From contig OZ244029.1 in assembly GCA_965214945.1 (NCBI GenBank), positions 2,542,001 through 2,606,000 of the forward strand: a stretch of 64,000 bases of DNA. The letters are read 5' to 3'. Below are positions 26,786-34,764 of this stretch, one piece after another (the stretch's first letter is position 1; the number at the start of each line of letters is the position of its first letter). The notes beneath the pieces were generated by a model that was not told where the DNA came from, did no database searches, and saw only the letters and a list, made by a program, of their open reading frames with translations. Source of the DNA: JAAXHB01 sp965214945. Its GTDB lineage: Bacteria; Actinomycetota; Acidimicrobiia; Acidimicrobiales; Aldehydirespiratoraceae. The position numbers were made by a program, and so were the translations under genes.

Positions 26786-27004
26786 TCAGCGATCCCGCGG
26801 AGTCCGCTTCGTCTGCTGCAGCGGCTTGCGGCGGGATATGCCGCTGGAGGGGCCCACCGGCGGGCCTCTGCGGGCGACCAGCGCGTCCAAGTGCTCAATG
26901 AACGTGCGAGACCGCCGCGGCACCTTCCAAAACGCCCACATCATCAGCGACAGCAGCGCCGCCACACCGATGGCGACTAGCAGCCCCACAGCGGCGCCAC
27001 TCAT
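26786..27004 (-). CDS. Small single-span membrane protein
   Basis: A 72-residue protein with one N-terminal membrane helix (GAAVGLLVAIGVAALLSLMM) and a basic cytoplasmic tail rich in Arg/Lys. ATG 27004 shares its first base with the last base of the moaE stop (TGATG), and its own stop lies seven bases before the mreB start, so it is bracketed in an operon. A tail of this kind (KVPRRSRTFIEHLDALVARR) may bind protein or nucleic acid; no family is recognised. Co-transcription with mreB makes a role in cell envelope work possible. Confidence 0.7.
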   Translation of the reverse strand: MSGAAVGLLVAIGVAALLSLMMWAFWKVPRRSRTFIEHLDALVARRGPPVGPSSGISRRKPLQQTKRTPRDR

Positions 27005-27468
27005 CAGGCCACCTCAGTGATGTGCTGCGGCTCCAGGCCCCAGCTTTGTCCGCCCTGCCAGCGCTCGCGCTTCCAGATCGGCACGCTGGACTTGAGCGTG
27101 TCGATACCGAACCGGGCAGCGGCGAAAGCGTCGTCGCGGTGCGGAGACGACACCGCAACGACAACGGCGGCCTCCCCGACGGACAGCGCGCCCACGCGGT
27201 GCAGCATCACGACGCGACCCAGGTGAGGCCAACGGCTGCGCATCTTGTCGGCTATTGCGCGCATTCGGGGCTCCACCTGCTGCTCATAGGCCTCGTATTC
27301 CAACAGATCGACGCCGGGGCGCCCGGCGGAGTGATCCCGGGCCAGGCCGCTGAACACGACGCAGGCGCCGCAGCGCGCAAGCGCGACCCATTCTGAGGCC
27401 GCAGCAGCCGGCAGCCGCTCGCCTGACAGGCCCAGCCAGTCGTCGCCGGATTCAGGGGGGGTGAGCAC
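27004..27468 (-). CDS. moaE: Molybdopterin synthase catalytic subunit MoaE
   Basis: MoaE, with MoaD as sulphur donor, converts precursor Z (cPMP) to molybdopterin. The 154-residue protein has the conserved core: GACVVFSGLARDHSAGRPGV, LEYEAYEQQVEPRMRAIA, VVMLHRVGALSVGEAAVVVA, SSPHRDDAFAAARFGIDTLK and the C-terminal VPIWKRERWQGG with the catalytic Lys residues. Start is GTG 27468. No moaD or other moa gene is adjacent. It shows that the organism makes molybdenum cofactor, which the YqeC-linked selenium hydroxylases need. It is followed directly by a membrane peptide and mreB, and ends the operon begun by the SDR gene. Confidence 0.93.
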   Translation of the reverse strand: MLTPPESGDDWLGLSGERLPAAAASEWVALARCGACVVFSGLARDHSAGRPGVDLLEYEAYEQQVEPRMRAIADKMRSRWPHLGRVVMLHRVGALSVGEAAVVVAVSSPHRDDAFAAARFGIDTLKSSVPIWKRERWQGGQSWGLEPQHITEVA

Positions 27469-27473
27469 CGCCT

Positions 27474-28583
27474 CTAGCGTAGATGCCGCAGCGCCCGCAG
27501 TGTGCCGGAGCCGGCGATCCGTGCCGCTGCCCGGCGCTGGCGGCGGCGCAGCCGGACGACGATCCAGGCCACCGTTGCGGCCGCGCCCAGCGTTGTCGTG
27601 CCCGCCGCGGCCAACAGGATCTCCTGGCGGCGCCGTGCCGACAGCGATTCCAGGGGCCCGGGCTGATGAGACGCCACCCAGGCCTCCTCATTGCTGTGCT
27701 GCGGCGTCCAGCCCAGAGCCCTGAGGCGGTCGTTGGCTACCACCCAGGAGTGGGCTGTGTAGGGCACGGCGCCCGGCGGAGTGGGTGCCAGACCCGAACG
27801 CCAGCGCAGCGCGCTGATGCGCCTGGCGACCTTCTGGGGAACCCGAAGCCGCGGTCGGGGCCCTTCGAGACCGGCCAGAGCGTCGGGCGGGATCCAGCCG
27901 TCGGGCGCGACATTAAGCGCCCCATCGTGACGGGCCAGCGCGGCTGTCACCACAGCCGAGGCGAGGTCGTCCGTATGGAGAAACTGCCTCGGCGGATCGC
28001 CGTCGGCAGCCACACCAGCGCGCGCCGCCGAGAGCGTTCGAGCGAGGCTCCCAAGCCGGTCGTCAGCCACCACCGCGGTCGGCCTCAGCACGGTCACCGA
28101 GCGAGCAGGGGCAGGGAGTTCTGCGCTCCACTGCCGGGCCAGCAGCTCGAGGCGATAACGCTGAACGGCCCATGCAAAATCGGAATTGGGGCGCACAGCC
28201 GCGCCCTCCGTGAGCGGGATCGGGTTGCCCACACGCGCGCCGTACACCGTCGCGGACGACATCATCACCAGGTGTGCCACTCCGGCTGGGGACAGGGCGT
28301 CGAGCACTCTCCGGAACAGGGCCAGGTCAAGCTGAGCGGCCGCAGCCTCCGCGGTGCCAGCTCGCACAGCGGAGGCCAGATGCACTACCACGTCGGCGCC
28401 GGCGAAGACCGAGGCCAGGTCGCCGTCGGAGAGGTCGACGTGCTTGACGATCACCGACGTCGGCACGGACGGCATCTCGGCCCTGTCCACAGCTACGATC
28501 TCTGCGTCCGGGCAGCGAATGTAGAGCTGCGCCACGACTTGTCTGCCCACCGAGCCGGCCGAGCCGGTGATGACTACGCGCAC
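27474..28583 (-). CDS. NAD-dependent epimerase/dehydratase (extended SDR) with C-terminal membrane helix
   Basis: A 369-residue protein. The Rossmann motif GSAGSVG is at residues 7-13, and the acidic residue ending strand 2 (VAVDRAE) indicates NAD preference. The segment VVVHLASAV and the catalytic region MMSSATVYG are present. The usual YxxxK appears changed: the segment is WAVQRYRLELL, with Tyr and no Lys at the expected spacing, so catalysis may be altered. The C-terminal 50 residues hold a membrane helix (LAAAGTTTLGAAATVAWIVV) and a very basic tail. Substrate unknown. It lies five bases upstream of moaE on the same strand. Confidence 0.75.
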   Translation of the reverse strand: MRVVITGSAGSVGRQVVAQLYIRCPDAEIVAVDRAEMPSVPTSVIVKHVDLSDGDLASVFAGADVVVHLASAVRAGTAEAAAAQLDLALFRRVLDALSPAGVAHLVMMSSATVYGARVGNPIPLTEGAAVRPNSDFAWAVQRYRLELLARQWSAELPAPARSVTVLRPTAVVADDRLGSLARTLSAARAGVAADGDPPRQFLHTDDLASAVVTAALARHDGALNVAPDGWIPPDALAGLEGPRPRLRVPQKVARRISALRWRSGLAPTPPGAVPYTAHSWVVANDRLRALGWTPQHSNEEAWVASHQPGPLESLSARRRQEILLAAAGTTTLGAAATVAWIVVRLRRRQRRAAARIAGSGTLRALRHLR

Positions 28584-28623
28584 CTGTGGGGCAATCGCCA
28601 GCCCATTGTCCTACGATGCCCGC

Positions 28624-30027
28624 ATGAGCGGCGATCCCGCAACGGGCCCAGCCGAGGACGATCCCTTCAAGGGACTTGAAGGCCTCGGCGAGGATCTTGA
28701 GGACACCTTCGCGGAACTTGACAAAACCCGAGAAGACGAACGCCAATCCAGCGAACACCGCTCAGACGCATCCCGCTCCGGTGAACGCCGCTCAGAAGCC
28801 GGGGACGCAGGCGGCGGCTTCGGCGGACTGAGCGAGCTGCTGAAGGCGCTCGGCGACACGAGCGGGCTGGGCGCGCTCCTCGGTGACATCGCGGGCGGGC
28901 CAAGCGACAAGGCAGCGCTGGAGGGCGTGATCAGCAAACGGGCGCGGGACATCAGCCGGGCAATGGCCTCCGGCGGCGACTACGAGCCCAACGTCGACCC
29001 GGCCGACCGGATCGCTCTCGGATCGCTCATGCGAGTGGCCGAACTGCGGGTGGCCGACGCGACCGGCCTCGATCCGGCCCGCGGCCACGCTCTTCAAGCC
29101 GAGGCGGTGAACCGCACGCAGTGGGCCGACCGAACAGTGCGCGACTACATCAGCCTGTTCCGCGCTATGGGCGAGTCGATGCTGTCGAACGCCGAACAAG
29201 GTGACCCCGTGGCCAACCTGTTTTCGGCAATCAGCCGGATGCTGGGGCCTACGATGATCTCGATCAGGGCGGGTTCGCTGGTGGGAACGCTGGCGCAAAG
29301 GGCTCTCGGAAGCTACGTGCTGCCCGTTCCGAGGCCGGCGTTCGCGCCTGTGATGGTTGTGCTTCGCAACGTTGACGAGTTCGCCCGGCAATGGGCTCTG
29401 CCCGTCGAGGACGTGCGACTGTGGGTGTGCCTGCACGAGGCCGTCCACCATGCCGTGTTCGGCGTGGAGCACATCCGGGAGCAGCTCAGCGCGCTGCTGC
29501 AGCGCTACGCCGCGGCCTCCGAAGGCGGTGCCGACCGTCTGTCAGACCTCTTGGGGGAGATCGACACCAGCCGCGGGCCGGAGCGAGCCTTCGCGGACGT
29601 CCAGGCGTTACTCGCAGATCCCGAAGGGCTTTGGGGAGCGGCGCGCTCACCCGCCCAAGAGGCCCTTCTGCCGGCGCTTGCCGCGCCCCTCGCGGCGGTC
29701 GCCGGATACGCCGACCATGTGATCGACAGCATCGGCGCTGAGCTGATAGGCCGATACGACAAGCTCAGCGAAGCGCTGCGGCGCCACAGGGTGGAGATTG
29801 GCGCCTCCGACAGGTTATCCGAACGCGTTCTCGGTCTCGGGCTCGACCAAGCCCACTACGACCGAGGTTCCGACTTCGCGGTTGGCGTCCTCGAGCGGGC
29901 CGGCCCCTCAGGACTGAACCGGCTCTTCGACGACCCCGCCAACCTGCCCACGCCAGCTGAGGTGGACGCGCCGGGCCTGTGGCTGGCTCGCATCAACCTT
30001 CGGCGTGGCGGCCCAGCAGGCCAGTAA
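28624..30027 (+). CDS. Zinc-dependent metalloprotease of the DUF2342 (zincin_2) family
   Basis: A 467-residue actinobacterial protein. After a charged low-complexity N-terminus (1-60), the family core begins near GLSELLKALGDTSGLGALL. The zinc-binding motif is HEAVH at 271-275 (VCLHEAVHHAVFGVEHIREQ), preceded by VMVVLRNVDEFARQWALP, and there is a downstream Glu-bearing helix. No signal peptide is seen, so it is probably cytoplasmic; the physiological substrate is unknown. ATG 28624 is chosen because the upstream extension is not protein-like. Its 3' end overlaps the convergent MFS gene by 35 bases. Confidence 0.85.
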   Translation: MSGDPATGPAEDDPFKGLEGLGEDLEDTFAELDKTREDERQSSEHRSDASRSGERRSEAGDAGGGFGGLSELLKALGDTSGLGALLGDIAGGPSDKAALEGVISKRARDISRAMASGGDYEPNVDPADRIALGSLMRVAELRVADATGLDPARGHALQAEAVNRTQWADRTVRDYISLFRAMGESMLSNAEQGDPVANLFSAISRMLGPTMISIRAGSLVGTLAQRALGSYVLPVPRPAFAPVMVVLRNVDEFARQWALPVEDVRLWVCLHEAVHHAVFGVEHIREQLSALLQRYAAASEGGADRLSDLLGEIDTSRGPERAFADVQALLADPEGLWGAARSPAQEALLPALAAPLAAVAGYADHVIDSIGAELIGRYDKLSEALRRHRVEIGASDRLSERVLGLGLDQAHYDRGSDFAVGVLERAGPSGLNRLFDDPANLPTPAEVDAPGLWLARINLRRGGPAGQ

Positions 30028-31363
30028 CGAGAACGAAGCCCAGCGCGGCCGCGACCGCCAGCTCGCCAAGCCGGGCCGGCACCGGCAACAACACGGGCAC
30101 CACTACCGGCACCAGCGCGCCGGCGACCCACGCAATCTGGAAGCGGGTCTCGAACTTGGCGAACGAGCGCCCGTGGTTGGCGTCCGGCGCGTCGCGCTGC
30201 ACCAGCGAATCGAAAGCGAGCTTCCCGGCCGCGGACGACACGGCCACACCGCCCGCCAGCAGCGCCAAGCCGATAAGCCCGCCTGAAAGGGCCGCTACCA
30301 GCGCAGCGGCGGAGCCCACCGCGAGCGCGCCCCGCAGGATCGTCTCCTCGACGACCCACCGGCGCAGCAGAGGCGCCAACCGCACGCCCGTGAAGGCGCT
30401 GAGCCCGGCCGCAGCGGCGACCACGCCGAAGTGCCATGGAGGCGCGCCCGGGTCACCGACTATGACATCCAAGTAGTCACCTAGGTCGATGTTGCGCGCC
30501 GTGGCGACCGCAGCACCGGCCGCGGCGCCGAGCTTGCTCACGTCCAGGCCCTCGGTGCCGCCCCGGAGCTCGAAAGCCAGCAGGAAGGTGACGAAGCCCA
30601 CAGAAGCTCTCAGCACGGCCATCGAAGTCGCCGCCGGCAACAGCGCGTAGGCCTGCCCAGAGGACTTCCCGACCGCCGCGACCACCGACGATGCGGAGAT
30701 GAGAGGAAGCCTGATCGCGGCCGCAGCGGCAACGCCGTAACCGATCATGGCCGCGGCCGCGGCCCACGACGGGCCGCCCAACCAGACCAGCAACCCGCCC
30801 AGGCCGGCACCGACGAGGCTCATCACCGCGCTGACCAGGGCCAGGCGTCCGTTGGCCTGCACCAGATTGGACTCGGTGGAGACATAGTTCGGCAGCACCG
30901 CGCTCTTGGCCACCGCATAGCTCTTCTGCAGCACCAAAAGAGCGAACGCCTCCGGGAACAGCCACAGCGTGTCGATGTGGCCGATCATCAGAAAGGCCAC
31001 CACGCAGCGGCCCGACGTCGTGAAGAACACCATCAGCCGACTCCCGCCGGGCATCTGGTCGATGACAGGCCCGATGAGCGGCGCGACCACTGCGAAGGGC
31101 GCCATCGTGAGCGCCAAGTACAGCGCCACCCTCTGGCGAGCCGCGTCGGGGCTGATCGAGAAGAAAATCGAACCGGCCAAAGCGACTGCTATCACTGCGT
31201 CGGTGCCGGTGGCCACCGCGTGCACTCTGGTGAGCCGCTGAAACGGGCTGATCATCAGCCGAGCCGGGGAGCGCGGCACGGCGTGGCTGCCCGTGGAGGC
31301 CTCAGACCCGGACGAGGCCCGCGCGTCGGGCCTTATCCAGCCGTCTGCGCTTACGCCGCTCAC
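29993..31363 (-). CDS. MFS-type multi-pass transporter
   Basis: A 456-residue integral membrane protein with about twelve hydrophobic helices, for example LYLALTMAPFAVVAPLIGPV, which contains the small-residue motif of MFS drug/lysophospholipid carriers. The GTG start at 31363 overlaps the ppk1 stop by four bases (GTGA), with a 36-residue hydrophilic N-terminus; ATG 31255 (MISPFQRLTR) is an alternative. Substrate unknown. Translational coupling to polyphosphate kinase is notable and could hint at a link to phosphate or nucleotide metabolism, but this is inference. Confidence 0.75.
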   Translation of the reverse strand: MSGVSADGWIRPDARASSGSEASTGSHAVPRSPARLMISPFQRLTRVHAVATGTDAVIAVALAGSIFFSISPDAARQRVALYLALTMAPFAVVAPLIGPVIDQMPGGSRLMVFFTTSGRCVVAFLMIGHIDTLWLFPEAFALLVLQKSYAVAKSAVLPNYVSTESNLVQANGRLALVSAVMSLVGAGLGGLLVWLGGPSWAAAAAMIGYGVAAAAAIRLPLISASSVVAAVGKSSGQAYALLPAATSMAVLRASVGFVTFLLAFELRGGTEGLDVSKLGAAAGAAVATARNIDLGDYLDVIVGDPGAPPWHFGVVAAAAGLSAFTGVRLAPLLRRWVVEETILRGALAVGSAAALVAALSGGLIGLALLAGGVAVSSAAGKLAFDSLVQRDAPDANHGRSFAKFETRFQIAWVAGALVPVVVPVLLPVPARLGELAVAAALGFVLVTGLLGRHAEG

Positions 31364-33657
31364 TCTGTGAGAGTAGGACGCGACCGCTGCTGCGAGACCC
31401 GCTCGGCGGCGAGCTCCTGAAGCCTCGCGTGGGTGGCCACCCCGCGGCCACCCACGGCGGGGCAGCAACGGGTCCACACGCCGTCGCCGTCGAGTGTCCA
31501 CGCGAGCTGATCGTCGGCGAGGCACACCTCCAACACCTCGGCGATGCGCGCCGAGAGGTGTTCGTCGTCCACACGCACCAGCGCTTCAACCCGTCGGTTG
31601 AGATTGCGCGTCATCAGATCTGCCGAGCCGATGTAGTTGACAGGACGGCCCAGGCCGTTGCCGTTGGCGAAGTGATAGATGCGCGAGTGCTCCAGGTAGC
31701 GGCCCACGATGGAGCGCACCCGGATGCACTCGGAGAGTCCGGACACGCCGGGGCGCAGGCAGCACTGGCCTCTCACGATCAGGTCGATCTCCACCCCCGC
31801 ACGAGAGGCCTCATACAGCCGCTCGATGATCTCCTTGTCGACCAGGGCGTTCATCTTCATCACGATGCGGGCGCCTTCACCGCCGGCGGCGACCTCGACC
31901 TCGGCTTTGATGAGGTCGACGATTCGGCGGCGGAGCTGCTCGGGTGCCACGATCAGGCGGCTGTAGCGGACGCCGCGGCCGTAGCCCGTTAGCTGGTTGA
32001 ACAGGCTGGCCACATCGGCGCCCACCTCGGCGTCGGCGGTAAGCAGCCCCAAGTCCTCGTAGACGCTTGCGGTGCGAGGGTTGTAGTTCCCGGTGCCGAT
32101 GTGGCAGTAGCGCCGAATGCCGTCGGGCTCTTCGCGCACGATCATCGCCGTCTTGGAATGGATCTTCAGACCGACGAGCCCGTAGGTGACGTGCGCGCCG
32201 GCCTGCTCAAGGCGCTTGGCCCAGCTGATGTTGGCAGCCTCGTCGAACCGGGCCTTCAGCTCCACCAAAACAGCCACCTGCTTGCCCTGCTCGGCGGCGG
32301 AGATCAGCGCATCGACTATAGGGCTGTCGCCGGACGTGCGGTAGATGGTGAGCTTGATCGCTAGCACCGCCGGGTCTTCTGCAGCCTGGCGTATCAGCTC
32401 CACCACCGACTTGCCGAACGACGAATACGGGTGGTGCACCAGCACATCGCCGGCTCGCAGAACGCCGAACAGGTCGCGCGGCTCGTTGTTTCCGCCGCAC
32501 TGTGTGAGCGGCGGCTCGATGATGCCCTGCCACCGGGGCCAGCGCAGATCGCGGCGGGGCAGTGACGCCACGGAGAAAAGCCCGCCGAGGTCGACCGGGC
32601 CGGGTGTGCGATACAGCGTCTCGGATCCGAGGTCGAGCTCTTGCAGCAGCCGCCCGAGCACCTCGGGCGACACCGCATCGGCGACCTCCAAGCGCACCGC
32701 CCACTGGAAGCGCCGACGGCGCAACTCCATCTCTACGGCGGCGAGCAAGTCCGCAGCCTCTTCGTCGTCGACCGTGAGATCCGCGTTGCGGGTCACGCGG
32801 AAAGCGTGGTGCTCCAGCACCTCCATGCCGGGGAACAGCAAATCGAGATGCGCCGCGATTACATCCTCGAGCGCCACGAAACGCGTCGCGTCGCCGATGC
32901 GCACCCAGCGGTCGAGCATTCCGGGCACCTTGACCCGCGCGAAGCGGCGCCGTCCGTCAACCGGATCGCGCATCAGCACCGCCAGGTTGAGCGACAGATC
33001 CGAGATGAACGGGAACGGATGGCCGGGATCCACGGCCAAGGGTGTGAGCACCGGCAGGATGCGGCACTCGAAATGCAAGCGCAGGTCGTCGCGCTCGGCG
33101 GTGCTCAGCTCCTTGACGGATATCAGGTCGATGCCCTCGGCGGCAAGAGCGGGCCGGATGCTCTCGGCGAACAGGCGCTGCTGTTCTTCGCACAGCTCGA
33201 CGGCGGCCTTGCGTATCTCCTCGAGCTGCTCCTCGGCGGTGAGCCCGTCGATGCTGAGCCTGGTTATCCTCGCGGCGACCCTGTCGGCGAGGCCCGCAAC
33301 ACGGACTTGGAAGAACTCGTCGAGGTTCGACGCGAAGATCGCCAGGAAGGCGACGCGCTCGAGCAGCGGAACGGCCTCATCTGCGGCCAGTCCGAGCACG
33401 CGGGCGTTGAACGCCAGCCACGACAGCTCCCTGTTGAAGTACTCGTTCTGAGGCTTGCTCCAGCCCCCGACGCTCATCGGCGTGGACGTGGCGGCCGCGC
33501 TCATGATGTGACACTCCCGGCGCTTGTCGCGCCCGACAACACTGCCGGGCTCGGCCGGTGCGATGAGCAGTGCCTGCATGTCCGCGTTGTCGACGGCACC
33601 CTCCGCAACAGCGCTCAGCGGCTCTGTCGCTGAGTCGTCAGTGTTGACGTCGCGCAT
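31360..33657 (-). CDS. ppk1: Polyphosphate kinase 1
   Basis: Reversible synthesis of inorganic polyphosphate from ATP. The full PPK1 architecture is present: N-terminal domain with YFNRELSWLAFNARVL and SNLDEFFQVRVAGL, the head domain, and two phospholipase-D-like C-terminal domains. The autophosphorylated His lies in RRYCHIGTGNYNPRTA, and the second His in EHSRIYHFANGNG. The length of 765 exceeds the usual 690-740 because ATG 33657 gives a 50-residue N-terminal extension; ATG 33504 (MSAAATSTP) would give 714 residues. Polyphosphate storage is well known in Acidimicrobiia. It is co-translated with the downstream MFS gene. Confidence 0.95.
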   Translation of the reverse strand: MRDVNTDDSATEPLSAVAEGAVDNADMQALLIAPAEPGSVVGRDKRRECHIMSAAATSTPMSVGGWSKPQNEYFNRELSWLAFNARVLGLAADEAVPLLERVAFLAIFASNLDEFFQVRVAGLADRVAARITRLSIDGLTAEEQLEEIRKAAVELCEEQQRLFAESIRPALAAEGIDLISVKELSTAERDDLRLHFECRILPVLTPLAVDPGHPFPFISDLSLNLAVLMRDPVDGRRRFARVKVPGMLDRWVRIGDATRFVALEDVIAAHLDLLFPGMEVLEHHAFRVTRNADLTVDDEEAADLLAAVEMELRRRRFQWAVRLEVADAVSPEVLGRLLQELDLGSETLYRTPGPVDLGGLFSVASLPRRDLRWPRWQGIIEPPLTQCGGNNEPRDLFGVLRAGDVLVHHPYSSFGKSVVELIRQAAEDPAVLAIKLTIYRTSGDSPIVDALISAAEQGKQVAVLVELKARFDEAANISWAKRLEQAGAHVTYGLVGLKIHSKTAMIVREEPDGIRRYCHIGTGNYNPRTASVYEDLGLLTADAEVGADVASLFNQLTGYGRGVRYSRLIVAPEQLRRRIVDLIKAEVEVAAGGEGARIVMKMNALVDKEIIERLYEASRAGVEIDLIVRGQCCLRPGVSGLSECIRVRSIVGRYLEHSRIYHFANGNGLGRPVNYIGSADLMTRNLNRRVEALVRVDDEHLSARIAEVLEVCLADDQLAWTLDGDGVWTRCCPAVGGRGVATHARLQELAAERVSQQRSRPTLTE

Positions 33658-33692
33658 TGCGTGACCTCAGGCGGGCGCCCCGCCTCGAATGC

Positions 33693-33995
33693 TCAGCGGG
33701 GCTTTGCGGCGCCCGCGCCCGGATGGTCGTCTTCTGGGTAGCCGAGATCCCAGCGCACCGCGATGCGCTCGCGCTCGGCGTCGCGCATCACGCGCTCGCG
33801 GTTGCGGCGGAACTGCGGATCGTGCGGGGGCAGCAGCAGCAGCCTTGCGTGCACGCGGTCGTGGAAGGCGTTCATCATGTCGTCGTCGCCGTACACCGTG
33901 CGGATGTCCCAGTGCGGCGCCACGGGGCCTAGGTACACGATCATGGCCTGGCCCACGGGCGGCTCATCAATCAGATCGGCTCCCGTGATGGACAT
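33693..33995 (-). CDS. Conserved-looking small hypothetical protein
   Basis: A 100-residue soluble protein starting at ATG 33995 (MSITGADLIDEPPVG). It has a compact core, AMIVYLGPVAPHWDIRTVYG, then FHDRVHARLLLLPPHDPQFR and a strongly charged helix RNRERVMRDAERERIAVRW. It starts shortly after the tatA stop (34009) on the same strand and ends 36 bases before ppk1. Function unknown. Rich in His/Asp/Arg, it could bind metal or nucleic acid, but no motif proves it. Confidence 0.65.
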   Translation of the reverse strand: MSITGADLIDEPPVGQAMIVYLGPVAPHWDIRTVYGDDDMMNAFHDRVHARLLLLPPHDPQFRRNRERVMRDAERERIAVRWDLGYPEDDHPGAGAAKPR

Positions 33996-34008
33996 GGTCT
34001 TGAATCGT

Positions 34009-34233
34009 TCAGGCGGAGCCGTTCGTGCTCTTGGTGCTGCCGGTGCTCTTGCTGCTGCTGTCGCCGGCCGCGGCATCGCCCGAGGAAGCGTCGGACTGGT
34101 CGGACAGGCCGCTTTTGAACTCGCGCTGTGCCTGGCCGAGCGAGCGGGCGAGCTTGGGGAGCTTCGCCCCGCCGAATACCAGCAGCACGAGCACCAAGAT
34201 GATGAGCAGTTCAGGTGCGCCTAAGGAACCCAT
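34009..34233 (-). CDS. tatA: Twin-arginine translocase subunit TatA/E
   Basis: A 74-residue pore-forming component of the Tat system for folded proteins. It begins MGSLGAPELLIILVLVLLVF, followed by the hinge GGAKLPKLARSLGQAQREFK, exactly the TatA layout of one helix, hinge and amphipathic helix, then a Ser/Lys-rich tail. ATG 34233 is the start by homology. tatC is not in the window. It diverges from whiB and shares the palindrome-rich intergenic region with it. Confidence 0.93.
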   Translation of the reverse strand: MGSLGAPELLIILVLVLLVFGGAKLPKLARSLGQAQREFKSGLSDQSDASSGDAAAGDSSSKSTGSTKSTNGSA

Positions 34234-34331
34234 GAACTGAGAGCGTACCGCAAGCGGGGACGTCTCGTCGTCGCCCGCCCGGCGTAATGCGGGCCTGTCC
34301 GATTTGCGCGTGTCATACCACATTGGTGTAG

Positions 34332-34359
34332 TGTCATATGACAGTAGTGTAATTACACT
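34332..34359. promoter_or_regulatory. Two adjacent perfect palindromes in the tatA-whiB divergent promoter
   Basis: TGTCATATGACA (34332-34343) and AGTGTAATTACACT (34346-34359) are both perfect palindromes, separated by two bases, in an AT-rich island about 80 bp upstream of whiB. The half-site GTGTCATA also occurs at about 34311. They look like operators for a dimeric regulator acting on whiB, tatA or both. A TTGACT at about 34371 could be a -35 element for whiB. Confidence 0.6.
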
Positions 34360-34433
34360 GTTAGCATCAAGTTGACTGCCCTCTCGGGCACCGCTCGATC
34401 GGGCATCGGTCGAATCGTCATCAGGGAAGGGCC

Positions 34434-34736
34434 ATGACTCTGCAGGGCATCGACACTTTCATCCACAAGGTCGGCTTTGACATCGCTGACACGAGTTGGC
34501 GTCACAACGCCAACTGCATGGGTGTCAACCCCGACCTGTTCTACCCTGAGCGGGGCGAGTCCACCCGCGAGGCCAAGACGGTTTGCCAGGGCTGTGTGGC
34601 GCGCGAGGAATGTTTGGAGTTCGCGCTCCAGAACGGCGAGAAGTTCGGCATCTGGGGCGGAATGAGCGAACGGGAGCGTCGGCGCATCCGCAAGGCCCGC
34701 GCCGCCGCCCGCCGCAAAGCCGCCGGCGTGGCCTGA
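34434..34736 (+). CDS. whiB: WhiB family iron-sulphur transcriptional regulator
   Basis: A 100-residue WhiB-like protein, a family confined to actinobacteria and their phages. The four cluster-binding Cys are C28, C51, C54 and C60 (NCMG, CQGCVAREEC), followed by the turn GIWGGMSERERRR and a basic C-terminus (KARAAARRKAAG) that contacts DNA. Such proteins bind a [4Fe-4S] cluster and usually act with the primary sigma factor. ATG 34434 has GGGAAGGGCC upstream. Which WhiB paralogue it is cannot be decided from sequence alone. Confidence 0.95.
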   Translation: MTLQGIDTFIHKVGFDIADTSWRHNANCMGVNPDLFYPERGESTREAKTVCQGCVAREECLEFALQNGEKFGIWGGMSERERRRIRKARAAARRKAAGVA

Positions 34737-34764
34737 GCCGCTGCTCCTGTCCGCTCGGGCCCGG

